NCBI GenBank assembly: GCA_902702965.1 | Contig: CACRXP010000231.1 | Location: 321,381-385,380, forward strand | Origin: Spirometra erinaceieuropaei | Taxonomy: Eukaryota; Platyhelminthes; Cestoda; Diphyllobothriidea; Diphyllobothriidae | Length of the DNA: 64,000 nucleotides | Direction: 5' to 3' | Shown: one piece after another, positions 23,182-34,461 of the stretch | Position numbering within the stretch: position 1 is the first letter of the stretch | Layout: each line of letters starts with the position of its first letter | Translations under genes and position numbers: made by a program | The notes under the pieces: generated by a model | Seen by the model: only the letters and a program-made list of their open reading frames with translations | What the model was told of the DNA's origin: nothing | Database searches by the model: none

Positions 23182-23451
23182 TACACCAGCGGACCCACCT
23201 CCGTCCTCTACAAGAATTTCTTCTACCTGGACCTGAGTCCGGCCTTTTGGTTCTGCATTCTCCTGGCAGTCGTCCTCGCCCTCCTTCCGGATATCCTCTG
23301 GCGTCTCGCCTCAGATATCTGGTGGGATTACCAAATAGAGCTTTCCGGTGTGAAACGTGAAAAGGAGAAGAGAAAGAGGCGAGCCAGAAGGAGATTCTTC
23401 AGGACCAGTCCGGAGGACTTGGAGAAAACCGCGGAGAAGTCACCTGAGGTT
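23182..23451 (+). CDS. P4-ATPase exon: last membrane segment and basic cytosolic tail
   Basis: 90 codons, phase 0 at both ends. The acceptor is TCTCCCGCTGACAG and the donor is GTT/GTAAGT. The frame begins YTSGPTSVLYKNFFYLDLSP, followed by the hydrophobic span AFWFCILLAVVLALLPDILW. The LLPD motif after the last membrane helix is typical of P4-ATPases. After WWDYQIELSGV the tail becomes strongly basic (KREKEKRKRRARRRFF) and then acidic/polar (RTSPEDLEKTAEKSPEV). The basic stretch is where cytosolic regulatory tails of flippases begin. The reading frame is open into the donor, so at least one further exon must follow. A damaged SINE cluster starts about 180 bp downstream. Confidence 0.86.
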
Positions 23452-23846
23452 GTAAGTATGTCTGTTTTGTAGAATAAGTATGGGACTACCCTCCAGTGAA
23501 AAGAAAAACTCGTGTGTCAGCCAAGCAGGCCTTTTGGCACATGCGAAGAAGACGTTCTGTGTCGCTGCAATGTTCCCCCGCCCCTTGGAGGATGACGCTT
23601 TCAGGTAGAAGGCAAAAACGTGAAGTCTGGGCTACAAGGCGACAACGGGGTCGATCTCGCGGCCTGCTAGTTAGAAGTCCGACGCCTCTAACCACTGAGC
23701 CACGGGCTCGTTGTCCTATCGGTTGCGATCGAGAAGATCCAATGGTGGGGGGGGGGTTCGGCCTTAGGGCTCTCTCTCAAGCCTAACCAGCACCCGCATG
23801 GCGGCGCATGATTTAGCAGAACGGGATAACTGACAAGGACAAGGGA

Positions 23847-23891
23847 GACTGGAATGGCCATTTCTGGGTTGTTAGCCGTCGTCAGTCAGTC
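23847..23891 (-). ncRNA. Hammerhead-like motif, decayed SINE copy
   Basis: The minus strand shows CUGACGA, GAAA, palindromic AUGGCCAU and helix I of five pairs. The base next to the core (A instead of G) and helix II (GGCU/ACCC) are broken. Confidence 0.4.
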
Positions 23892-24226
23892 GTACCCAAC
23901 CCCGAAGTGTGGAAGACCTGGAACGGTAATGCTGTCGGTAATGTTGTTCTGTCAATTTGAGTCTCCCTTGTCTTTGTCGGTAACAACATTCTGCCTATAT
24001 CATGCGCCGCTGTGCGGTTGCTGGTTGGGCTCGAGAGAGAGCCCGCAAGGCACAACGGAACGAATGAGTTCCGTAAGAACGATCGGTAAGCGTCCCCTAC
24101 CATTGTATATTCCCGATCGAAACCGGCAGGGCAACGGGCTCGTGGCCCAGTGGTTAGAGGTGTGGACTTCTAAATAACAGGTCGCGAGTTCGAGCTTCGG
24201 GTGTTGCACGCTTCGGGGTTGGGTAT

Positions 24227-24271
24227 GACTGGCTGATGACAGCTAATAAGCCAGAAACGGCCATTCCAGTC
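24227..24271 (+). ncRNA. Hammerhead-like motif, diverged SINE copy
   Basis: Core CUGAUGA (24233-24239). Helix I is GACUGG/CCAGUC, six Watson-Crick pairs (the G-U of the array copies is A-U here). GAAA is present. Helix II (AGCU/AGCC) and helix III (CGG/CCAU) each have one mismatch, so this copy looks partly decayed. Confidence 0.5.
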
Positions 24272-24639
24272 TCCCTTGTCTTTGTCGGTAATAACATACT
24301 GCCTATATCACGCGCCGCTGTGCGGCTGCTGGTTGGGTTCGAGAGAGAGCCTGTAAGGCACAACGGAACGAGTGAGTTCCGTAAAAACGATCGGTGAGCG
24401 TCGTCCCATCATCGATCCCTTTTTCTCCACCTATCGACGCGTCACAACACTGAATAACTACAAGGTGTCTGCAAAAATTTGAGATAATTCGAGATTCCCG
24501 TATGGGAGTGAATATACGAAGAAGATAAAAGAGTCCTAATAGGATTAACTGTTGACATTATAAGTTTTCTTCTACAAATTTCCAAAAAATAACTATTCGA
24601 AGTGGGAATTTCAAAATGTTCTGAAGTTATTACAGATGT

Positions 24640-25442
24640 TCACTATGTGTTCCGCTTGTGACGCGACACACATAAAGTGGTAGTCAAGTTCCTGCCACAC
24701 TCGCTGCACTATGAAACAGTCTTCACAGTCTCAGTGACTCTCTCCTTGAATCCTACAAATGCAGGAAGTGGTGGGACATAGACCAGTCCTTTCACATAAA
24801 CCCACTGGAAGAAATCACAAGATCTCAAGCCAGGCGAGCGTAGGAGTCACTTCAATTACATATTTTCTCCGTAAACAGCACGTTAAAACCCTCTGCCTAA
24901 TAGCTTTTCGTCGAGATATGCTCTCGATGTAAAATTCCAGTGTAGTGGAGCCCCATCTTCTTGAAAAATGTTTCTTTGCCTCAGTTTCATCATGTGACCA
25001 GTTCTGAAACGTCTCTAGATAGTTGTCGCCGGTCCCGGTCCTATCAAATAAAAATGGGCCACACGCAGTTCTTTAAGACGGCGCAGAACACATTCGCTTT
25101 TCGTGAGCTCTCTTTGTGGCTTAGGGCTTTCTTCGCCTGAAATGTGGACATTTTACTCGACTACTTTTCCATTTGTACAGAACGCACCTTCATCAATGAA
25201 AAGGGGACGATTTTCAAAGTCGCCATCACCAAGTTACTTCTGGATATCTCCTGACTCTAGTTTGTCATCCGGCTCTGAGGTCGGCACAAACTGAAGCTTG
25301 TAGGAGGCTGATCGCATGCGTTTTTTTTTATAACACGCCAAACAGTTAACTTAGGGATCGAGGCTTCGAGGATGGTTCTTTGCTCAGATTTTCTTAGACT
25401 ATGACTAAATGTTTGGTCTGCCATCTCTTTTGGAACCGGCAT
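24640..25442 (-). pseudogene. Mariner/Tc1-like transposase remnant
   Basis: Minus-strand pieces in order: a helix-turn-helix-like ILEASIPKLTVWRVIKKNA (25380-25310), a DDE region with FSLMKVRSVQ/IDEGAFCTNGKVVE near 25200-25150, HISGEESPKPQRE, then NIFQEDGAPLHWNFTSRAYL (about 24980-24910), LRSPGLRSCDFFQWVYVKGL (about 24840-24785) and VYVPPLPAFVGFKERVTETV. The FQ.DGA..H, SPDL...DFF.WG..K and K.R...AV motifs are those of Tc1/mariner-type transposases. Many stops and frameshifts. No clear terminal repeats found. Confidence 0.65.
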
Positions 25443-25695
25443 AAACAGCCACGCCCAAATCCGCTTCCCTACCGGCTCTTGTTTATGAGATCTTGAAGCA
25501 AATACACGTTACGCATTCACATTTAACTAACTTTTTGCGCACACAAAACGCCCCTCATGTTGCAGTTAACGGTATATTCAAAGCTGAAAAAGGAAGTGGA
25601 CGAAAGATCAGTTTTCTTTGCAGAGAGAAGATATACTAATTTCTAGACATGCTGTCACAACTTAAGACAATTAGAATGACCTTTGTACACACTAT

Positions 25696-26667
25696 TACAG
25701 TCCGTGACCTATCTCATGAAATTTTGGTCGTAATTGTGAAATGTGTTTTCGATCAGGAAGGATTACTTAGGTAGGGTTGTAATATTGCTTAGCACGCAGC
25801 ATAATCCTGTAGCATCTCTGACTCACCAGGATATCGGCTTTTGAATGCACTTCTTTTCTGACCTTTTGCAGAAAACGCGATCTGCAAAAATGACTACTTC
25901 AGTAGCATGCATTTTTCGTATTGATTTTCGGCGGACTTACAAATTCAAGTATATTTTATATAAAACGTGCCCAATAATATGCCTTCTCTTACTCGTTCGG
26001 TAGAAAATCACAGTTTATTCATATTTTATACGTGGAGAAATTGTATATTTAGGTTTTAAAACAGTTTTCCAATTCCCGAGTAATTTTGAGCCAGATTTGC
26101 CGTTGCATTAGCGTTTAGCGATTTCAGTTTACAATGTGCATGCTTTCCGCGTAAGAAAAATCATATCTTACTCTATGCCTTTAAGAAGATACCATACAGA
26201 GTTCATAAAATTTTGCAATGGATCCGGACTGTGTTGTACACTTCATGAGATGCTTTGGTAAACGGACATGTACAATGTTGTATATAGGGTCATCGCACGG
26301 TCTTTAAAATCTCATAATGAGGAACTCCTTTAAAACCTAAATATACACTGTGTGATTCTCTAACGAACGAGTAAGAGAAGGCATATCCTCGTGACGTTTT
26401 ATATAAAATATACTTGAATTTGTAAGTCCGCCGAAAATCAATACGAAAAATGCATGCTACTGAAGTAGTCATTTCTGCAGATCGCGTTTTCTGCAAAAGG
26501 TCAGAAAAGAGTACATCCAAAAGCCGACATCCTGCTGAGTCCGAAATCCTATAGGATTATGCTGCATGCTAAGAAACATTACAACCCTACCTAAGTAATC
26601 CTTCCTGATAGAAAATACATTGCAGAATTTCGACCAACGTTTCATGGGATAGGTCACGCACTGTAGA
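25696..26667. repeat. Long fold-back element, copy 3 (best preserved)
   Basis: Starts ACAGTCCGTGACCTATCTCA and ends in the reverse complement of a close variant (GGGATAGGTCACGCACTGT). Arms of about 320 bp (25697-26020 and 26350-26667) share GATTTTCGGCGGACTTACAA, GATCTGCA..AAATGACTACTTCAGTAGCATGCAT and other long blocks. The ORF seen on the minus strand is a by-product. Confidence 0.8.
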
Positions 26668-26806
26668 TTTTTGACTCATGTCAAATTTCTAGAAACACCC
26701 TGTGTGTGCTCCACAGTCGCGCCCGACTAGCTTTGCACTAAAGATTCACTGATTTAGTTTTTTGCTTTGAGTAAATGCTTAAAAAAGGACTTGGCTCCGG
26801 AGGCAG

Positions 26807-27055
26807 ACCTTGTCGTATTCTCATCGGAAGTCTCTACTGACGCTGCCAACTCTGCTCATGCCACCCACAACACCATCCTCACAACAGATAAACAATCAGC
26901 AGCCCCCCACCGGAATCATCTCGCCTACTACTTCCACTTCAACCGGCACAATTAATGCCGACACTGTCCGTCGTGCTCAGGGTGGACTGCCAGGAAATCT
27001 CGAGGCAGCACTGCACGATGCATCATCATCAACATCGTCACCCATTATACATTAG
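26807..27055 (+). CDS. candidate terminal exon of the P4-ATPase gene (low-complexity tail)
   Basis: An open frame starts right after a GGAGGCAG acceptor-like site, in phase 0 as required by the exon ending at 23451. It encodes a Pro/Ser/Thr/Gln-rich tail (MPPTTPSSQQINNQQPPTG, SPTTSTSTGT) ending ...LEAALHDASSSTSSPIIH and a TAG stop. Such disordered tails are common at the cytosolic C-terminus of flippases. The polypyrimidine tract is weak, a second frame is also open across part of the region, and there is no recognisable domain, so the link to the flippase rests on phase, strand and composition only. The nearest AATAAA is at 28430-28435, which would imply a 1.4-kb 3' UTR. Confidence 0.35.
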   Translation, partial: TLSYSHRKSLLTLPTLLMPPTTPSSQQINNQQPPTGIISPTTSTSTGTINADTVRRAQGGLPGNLEAALHDASSSTSSPIIH

Positions 27056-29352
27056 GGAGTCTAGGAGGACCGGAGATGGGCAAGGGCACAGGTGCTGACT
27101 GAGCCTGGTCCTTGCGAACTTCTGCGCGCGTCACACGCGTACTACCTGCCCGCACACCGGTGACGGTCATCATTAAACTAGATTGAAGTGTAGTCATTGT
27201 AAGCTGTTTCGCGGTCAGTCTATCCGGCAACAAACCTTGGGAAAGAAGAGGAGATCCGGCTTGTTGCGGTGGACATTTGAAACATCCGTCTTTCTCCCCT
27301 TCCATCTTCCATGATGGAGCGGAGACGGGAGTGAACCACGTCGACTTGAATTAGATCGGGCGCAGAGGCCGACGTAACACCTAGCCCTCGTATTGCAATG
27401 GCGCCATATATTCTTGGTTTTTCTTTTAGGTCTGACTCAACAGAACCATGGCTTATTGAGAGTCCGCCCGACGTAAACCAACACCGGTTTTTAGTCTATT
27501 ATAAGCGACGATAGCGACCGCTGTGTGGAATGGGTATTGACGAATTCTGCGCAGGCTAGTTTATAAAAAAGGGACTTGAATTGGAAGTATCTATTTATCA
27601 TTGGCTATAAAATGAAAAGATACACACTCACGCTTCTTCTGTTCAGACCAAACGCAGCCACACAATCCGTTCTTGAAGTTGAAAAGACCACCACCACCAC
27701 CACCACCACCACCACCACCACCACCACCACCACCACCACAGGCAGTAAATAAGACAAGCAGACTTCAAAACGTCTTGGAAGACCGTGTAAGTTGATCTCA
27801 TCTCACAACCGGATTCACTCTTTTGCATCCAAGAGTTTTCGTTGTACTTCAAGTTCGTTCATCGTCTTTGTGACAGGCAGCCCACTTCTTAAGTTGTGAA
27901 TGACCGCCGTTTTATTCGCCCAGCCAGCAAATACCTCCATGATATCATGGTCGATGGAGTGGCCACACTAAAAGTAGAGGTCCGTCATTCCTTTTTATAT
28001 CGTCGAACTTATATTCGGGCTCCGCGGAACAGTTCGCTTCTCCTGACCGCTGACAAGTGGTACTCGATCGATGCACTTTCTACAAAACACGAAAAATAAG
28101 GTAGCACATTCTTAGGACAACATCGCTGACAAACAGATGAGTATAGTGGCGGGAGGGAGTGTTGAAATGTAACTTCGCTTCTTTCCTCTCTATAATATAT
28201 ACAGCCCCAAATTGCATTGCTTCTACTAAGTTTCACTTCTTAACAACATTCTTTTTCATCCTGTATGAACGCAGTAATAATATGCTCAGAGTTTTCCTTT
28301 TTTAAAATGCTCGAATTTTAGGATGCGGATCTATATTAAACTTCCTTTCCGCTTGGAGGACATCAACAGTGTCATCTTACTCCGGAAAAATGACCCAGTT
28401 TTTGTCTGTGCAAAAAACATTTCTTGTGAAATAAAATTGTCTTACAAGCCTGTAATTTATTTACTGACAAATTGTTGAAGGTACCTGGGGGAAACCGTTG
28501 TCACAACAAAATGTGCGATTTTATGCCTGACCTTCATGCGACTAGTTCAGGTAGACCCAACCGGCGTTGGGAGATTGACCGTGTAGCCGTTCTGTTTAAG
28601 AAACTAACACCAGTCAGACCGAGCATTATATACGTGAGAGGTTTCGCTGATTTCCGGTCAAGAACCCCCTCAACATCCAATGCTTTGTCACCGCAAGACT
28701 CTCTAGGTGCTCCACCGACGGATGATGTGTCCTAAAATCTCACTCTTGACGTCGAGGAGTCAGATGTCAAGCAGTGTCAGTGAGGAGGAGGAATGGACAG
28801 ACACTTGGGAGAAATCAACCGATAGCTGTGAAGTCGGACGAATGAGCATCTGACGTTTCAGAGCTTAGACTTTGCGCTATCGATAGCAACTCAAGTAGCA
28901 AGCATGGGACACGTCTTTGCTTTTAGTGTTCTTGAGATGGTAAGCCGACGCGACGAGTATGCATCATTGGGACAGGAAGAAACGTGACTGCTGGCCAGCT
29001 AATCAGTCGATATATTGCCCTGTCTGCGGTCTATGTGACTTTATTTTACTGCTTAACAGAACACAGTTACCATAGGCAACGAGGAGGACTGTGATAAGGG
29101 TCTAGCCACATACGTTCGATCTGTCGCTTGCTGGCGTTTTATTAGTCAGGCCAGACTCCGGCAACCAAATGGGTACTTGAACCTTACGCATCTGCAGACC
29201 TTACTTGGATTCGATATCTAAAATTCCAGATTACAACTATACCCTTCCAGTTGCATGTATCCCGTTTTCACGAGCATACTTTTGCAGGTGTTTTTCTGTA
29301 GGCTTTTTTTTCGCCATGCCACTGCAGATTGCTACTACTTGGATTCTAAAAC
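27056..29352. other. Downstream of the flippase: no certain gene
   Basis: Contains the (ACC)n tract, an AATAAA at 28430-28435, and an open + frame at 28472-28735 ending SNALSPQDSLGAPPTDDVS with a stop that could be a small exon but has no supporting evidence. Confidence 0.5.
27687..27740. repeat. (ACC)n microsatellite
   Basis: About 18 CCA triplets. The poly-Trp frame on the minus strand is an artefact. Confidence 0.97.
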
Positions 29353-29750
29353 TACAGTAGATGTACTAACTCATGAAGTGTCAGCCGAAATTCTGAAATG
29401 CATTTTCGACTTTCATATTAACTTCTTTTCGGCCGCCTGCAGACTAAAATATGTAAAAAATGAGTAATTATTTAGAATGGGTTTTTCCCATTGACTTTCG
29501 ATACCCCTATTAATTGAAGCATATTTCATAGAAAAAATGTGTAAAATATTCACTCTCTTACTCATGTGGTAGTTTTTGCAGGCGGCCGGAAAGAAGTTAG
29601 TATAAAAGTCGGCATTATGATGCAACTAAATTATCAGGGGATTATGCTGCATGGTGACTAATGTTACAACCCTACTTAAGTAGTCCTTTAGAGTCGAAAA
29701 TGTATTTCAGAATTTCGGCTGGCATTTCATGAATTAGCACATCTACTGTA
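29353..29750. repeat. Short internally deleted fold-back element, copy 4
   Basis: Begins ACAGTAGATGTACTAACTCA-TGAA and ends TTCATGAATTAGCACATCTA-CTGT, giving mirrored termini. Only about 400 bp remain, but the GCCGAAATTCTGAAATGCAT terminus and the GGCGGCCGGAAAGAAG block are kept. Confidence 0.75.
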
Positions 29751-29989
29751 TGTCACCGACCGCATGCAAGCTATGACTTAGATGGAAACCGTGAGCATTC
29801 TTGGACAACCAGAGCGAAGGTGCCGAGGGGTATAGAAATTAGCGACGCCATCACCTTTTGATACCTCTATCAGCCGCGCACGGTTAGTGCATAATTGTAG
29901 AACGATGTCTGTGCCCAACCCCAACGCTAGGTGACTGGTCGGTTTGGGCAGTGAACTGATGTTTATGAGAGACCTTTCCATCGAAGCTT

Positions 29990-30620
29990 GGTGAGCGAAG
30001 GAAAAGAGCTTGCGACAGATGTCGCGCAGATCTGCCTCACTGTAAATTAATCCTCGCACATGTTACCAACGCTGCGCTCATTCCCTGGGGCAGGCGGCGG
30101 AAGTCGTCTCCCATGACGGTCGAACTGTCAGGGGCTGCTGTCATGGTGATGGACTTTTACAGTGTCTGTGTTTGAATCAGTCAGAACGCGCTAAAGATCC
30201 TGGCCTGGACTGTTGCCAATTGGCAGGGCAACTGGGTCCTCATAGCGCGTATTTTGGAGCGGCGGGAGACTGGGAGTCCGGGTGCAATAGTTCCTTCGCT
30301 ACGTTGGCATCATGGAACTCTCAAACACATGGGATGTGAGCTGCCCTAACGGGGGCCGGGCGCGTGTAGTAGGAATAAGGTCGTGTGCGGCACACGCAGG
30401 CGGGCCGTTAAATTATGCCAGCTACTGTGTACGCGCCCACCTATTGCGTTGAGATTGTTTCGCCATTCGAACGAGGCTGGTATAGGCAGACAGAGTGAGG
30501 TAGGCTCAGTGCAAGTCTGAATCATAAACTTGGCCATGCGCAAGTTATCGGTGATGCGCCCGCCCCCTGGGGCACGCGGCAGAGGCCGTCGCTCGCGACG
30601 GTCAAAGTCTCCTATTATAA
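29990..30620 (+). repeat. Two partial copies of the same dispersed family
   Basis: 29990-30130 (GCGCAGATCTGCCTCACTGT, GGGGCAGGCGGCGGAAGTCG, ACGGTCGAACT) and about 30490-30612 (GTGCAAGTCTGAATCATAAA, GGGGCACGCGGCAGAGGCCG, ACGGTCAAAG) follow the family order. No gene seen between or after them to 31100. Confidence 0.45.
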
Positions 30621-31819
30621 CGGACGATGTGCGGGCCAAAATCGCGGTGAAGTAACTTGTAAATTGACCAAGTAAGAGAAATGAGGATGATGATTGAGAC
30701 GAGCTAATTAGTCTCAGAATGCAGGACACCCAGTTGAGGAGTCGGTCCGATCGCTTCCAAGCGTCGCCCTTATCTTTGTGCCCTCTGAGTAAGTCTGATA
30801 CCGCACCGCCTTTGCGCGTGGAAGAATTTCAAGTTCTAATCTTAGACCGAAGAGGTGGCCGGGATCAACCAGAAGCTCTGTCGCTGGGCTTCTTCCCTTT
30901 GTTGTCGGCCCTAAGACGACAGCTCGATCATCGCAAGCAACGATCTCCACCGCCGGTCCACTAACTGTGTCAGGTGGAGGAGGCAAGCGTGAGCTATGGT
31001 TTTTAACTAGATAGACTTGCGCGGGATCTACCACACGCCTTCCCTACATCATATTCAAGGACAGCATAAATTTACGAAGACCGTAGGAGGGTGCGCGTGT
31101 CACATAAGGCATCCTCCCCAGTTAATGCACTGGACTACACTGAGGTACTCAAGTGAGATGGGCATTTTCTGACATGCGTTATTTTATCCATCATTTCAAT
31201 GCTGAAATGATCCATCGTGCGTTTGCTGTAGGAATGATGTATTACATGTTACGGAAAGTTGTCGTGTATTTGCGTGCTGTGAAATGGATTCATGGGCGTG
31301 TGCAGGTGGTAGAAGGTGCTGTGGTGGGGTCTGGGCTGCTTCGTTTTACCGGAGTTTCTCCTGAATGTGCATATTATCTTGTAGGCTCATACAATGGCCT
31401 AACGTCTTGGAGTAGTGTAGACCGGAGGGGAGGCATGTGTGAGGGGTATACGCGAGTTTTCAGGCGCTCAATCGCCGACCTCCTTGCGGTCGATTCGCAG
31501 CTGATCGACCGGGCCGATGCGTGATTTGAAGATGGAATCGTAGTGGGAACTAGTTGCAGTTCAGCCCACATCCGGGATGGAAGGTACGCTGGTAGTGGTG
31601 GGACAGTGATGTTGATTGTGAGACGAGATACGGATTGATCGCGTTTTCACGGCACTAGTTCCAGTTTTGTATAGTGAATTCACTCCATATCCGGTATTTC
31701 TGTTGATAATGTAGGCACGATGGTGTGAGTTGTAGCCATGCGTATTTGGTCTGCGGAACTGGAGATTTACGAGCCTCTATTTTGTCGTGGTCGTCGTTAT
31801 TCAGTCCACTTTGAAAATG

Positions 31820-32030
31820 GTTTCTCCAGTTTTTACGACAGTGCGCCACGCCTGTCGATCTTTACCAAAGTTCTCCCAGATATCCGGATATATGCATAGA
31901 TGCTTTACGAACCTCCTTAGGGTGTCTTTTTAACGATGCTTTTTCCCACCTGGTCAGGGGATATTCACAGTCACATCGACGTAGAGTAGCCTCTTTTGCA
32001 AACGTCCGTCATTCATCTTTGTGGTGGCCC
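31820..32030 (-). pseudogene. LINE reverse-transcriptase C-terminal tail fragment
   Basis: The minus strand reads NDGRLQKRLLYVDVTVNIP, stop, PGGKKHR, stop, KDTLRRFVKHLCIYPDIWEN then FGKDRQAWRTVVKTG in one frame. This matches the RLPKR..Y.EL..G.R..GG.KKRYKDTLK.SLK...I....WE..A.DR..WR signature at the C-terminus of many metazoan LINE RT proteins. Two in-frame stops are present. Flanks 31640-31820 and 32030-32230 appear to belong to the same dead element but are not readable. Confidence 0.6.
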
Positions 32031-34097
32031 TAATTCGGACGTCTGCTGAAACACAGCGCCTGTCGCGGGTGCCACTGGTAGTCCGGTTCTTGGCCAATTG
32101 CGGTTATCCAGGCCACCCGATTAACTTCGAGGCCGTCTCGGACATGCTTTCGCTCAAGAAGCTCTGACGCCTCCCTCACTTTCACTCGGATGTCTACAAT
32201 CGCGGCGACGTACATGTATCCTCGTCCAGCTGTCTACTTCCTTCAACCAATTATGCAATCCTTCTGTACAGAATATCATTTATTATTTACTGGATTCCGA
32301 CCTGTCAATTTTCTATTCGAGACTGGGTTGGAGGGTCGTAGTGGCTAAGATCTGCCTAGGCTGCCTTGACATCCTCACGACGGGGCCATTTTACCGCAGT
32401 CACACCTGCCGCATCATGACACGGAAATTACTGATACCAATTTTTTAGGATCTCGGTGCCTGGCTGTCCCTCCTGGCGCTTCAACTCTAACATTTTCTGA
32501 ACGAGGCTTAGATAGAAATTATTAGGCTTCCATACTTGAATTTCATGCACATATCACGTTCCTGCTCCGTACAAGTGCTTTGTCGGGACAACTGCCTTGC
32601 AACTCCTCAGTTTAGTGTTGAGGTGGTTACCGCTGCGGTTCAAAATGGAGTGTTGTGGTCTGTCGAATGTCGAATGAAGATCTGACCTACAACTTAGCAG
32701 TCCGCCTTGGTGTTCCTTGGAATTGCATTTCCATTGTGGTGTTGCACGTGTTGTCATAGCCGAACAGCGGGTTGTGAACACTGGTCTTGAAGACTCTTGC
32801 AGACAACCTCGTGCTTTAGACGTTGAGTAGTCGCTAGCCGGGTCAGTAGGAAATGCTGAGTTTTGGACGTTCCTATAGACGACTTTTATTTCCACAGTTA
32901 AATGGTATAAGTACATGGGTGGTGATTGATTTCTGCATGCTAAATTCCCATTAAAACGTCTTCCATACGACTGCAATGCTCCTTCTCTTTTAATTCCCAA
33001 TCTGCACGTATGATTCGTTTGCACCAGGGAAAGTTATTCGTATTTACATCTAGAGTTCTCTTAGTTCATCATAAAGCACTAATCCACAACCTAGCGACAT
33101 TTATAAACCATTTTCGGAGCTTGAATTTGATGTAAAAATAATTTCGGAACATTCAAGCACTCCCGAATGTGACTAGGTTTAGCTGCTTGTACTTTTCGGG
33201 CCGTCGTTAACCAACGATAAGCAATCTGATTCAACACCTAATTTTAGCCGATGGTACCTGTGCATTCTGTTAGTTTTTAACAGAATTATATCTACCGGGA
33301 CCGTGTGGTGGTTGAATATTGTCTTCCTCTTACCCTTTCACAAAAACACAGATCAGATAGGACAAAACTGAATTTCAAGGTTGCAGACACCCACTCAACC
33401 ACCAAATGGGGTAGAGCATTGGCTATGCACGACTCCCCCGCCGACCCTGAGGCAGCAATTGTTTTCAGCTTCATGTCAGGCGTTAGAAACTTTCTAGAAT
33501 TTGTAACAGAAATATTGCATGCACTCCGCCGTTTCGCACTCCCTTTTAAAGACATTACATAACTTGAGAAGCTGGTCCCAAAACGTGCCTACCAGTTCTT
33601 TTACGTTTGCTTACGAACCACGGCTATTTCCAAATTAGCCTTGAAGATGCATATTTCACATGGCATGCAGAGATAACCACTTGCGTTAATGGCCCGAACT
33701 CTGCGAAATCCATTACACAAACCTAGGAGATTTAAGAAACTTCAAAAGGAGGAAAAGGTTATGGAAACGTTTTAGACTAACTGCAAATAACTATCACTCG
33801 AAGGAACACCAATGCGAACATGTGAGCTGCAAATGTGAGGCTAAAAGACTTCGGAGGAACTATGAGTGGAGCATAATTTGGAACACCCTACAGTGCCGAA
33901 TGTTCTAATCGGCTTCATATGCAATATGAAAAAATCGAAAATGTTTACTTGTCGCTTGCACTGCCAAGGGCGGAAGTGGTCCTATTGAGATCTGCTAAGC
34001 CATCTGGTTCAGATCGAATCCTTACAACAGCAGAGTTTCTTCTGTCTTTCAATATGTATTTTTCGGGCTCGTAAGTTTCATTTATATATATATATAT

Positions 34098-34146
34098 GAT
34101 TGGCTGAATGAAGGCAGAATAAGCCCGAAACAGTGCTGTATCAATT
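34098..34146 (+). ncRNA. Hammerhead-like motif with three stems, stand-alone
   Basis: Helix I GAUUGG (34098-34103) with UCAAUU (34141-34146), six pairs including two G-U. Core-like CUGAAUGA, with one extra A relative to CUGANGA. Helix II GGC/GCC (34113-34115 and 34122-34125), GAAA (34127-34130), helix III ACAG-UG-CUGU closed by a loop, and triplet GUA. It sits after a TA microsatellite about 180 bp before the SINE array. The extra A makes activity doubtful. Confidence 0.4.
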
Positions 34147-34318
34147 TACCCGCATTCTCTGTCATCCCTCCTCGCTGCTATTATGACTTGGCCGACTTCG
34201 GCCTGGTAATTGGTTGTCTGTTCGTGACCTTTGCCACACATACGGAGCTTGTTTGCTTTGTGAAGCCAATAGATCGGTGTGCGCCCATTCCTGATTGATA
34301 TATATCTATATATAATGT

Positions 34319-34461
34319 TAGGGGGCGCTCACCGATCGTTCATACGGAACTCACTCGTTCCGTTGTGCCTTATGGACTCTCTCTCGAGCCCAACCAGCAG
34401 CCGCACAGCGGCGCATGATATATAGGCAGAATGGTATTGCCGACAAAGACAAGGGAGACCG
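34319..34461 (-). repeat. Inverted partial SINE unit at the left edge of the array
   Basis: Reverse complement of the 3' 140 bp of the 312-bp unit (GGGGGCGCTCACCGATCGTT ... GACAAAGACAAGGGAGACC). Its sense 5' end (34460) lies about where the hammerhead-like motif predicts cleavage, and it is joined head-to-head to the first full unit at a CCG microhomology. Confidence 0.8.

Larger units (their letters stand above)
23640..24410. repeat. Cluster of diverged SINE copies in both orientations
   Basis: A minus-strand copy (tRNA-like head about 23715-23650 followed by body and 3' part interleaved to about 23925) is followed by a + strand 3' fragment (23960-24110) and a nearly full + strand copy (about 24110-24410) whose head reads GGGCTCGTGGCCCAGTGGTT-AGAGG with B-box GCGAGTTCGAGC. 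They are diverged relatives of the 34.5-kb array units. The cluster follows the last certain flippase exon by about 180 bp, so it lies in the gene's intron. Confidence 0.75.

Noticed and set aside
30714..31034. 106-residue minus-strand frame
   Set aside because: No recognisable domain; it lies next to dispersed repeats.
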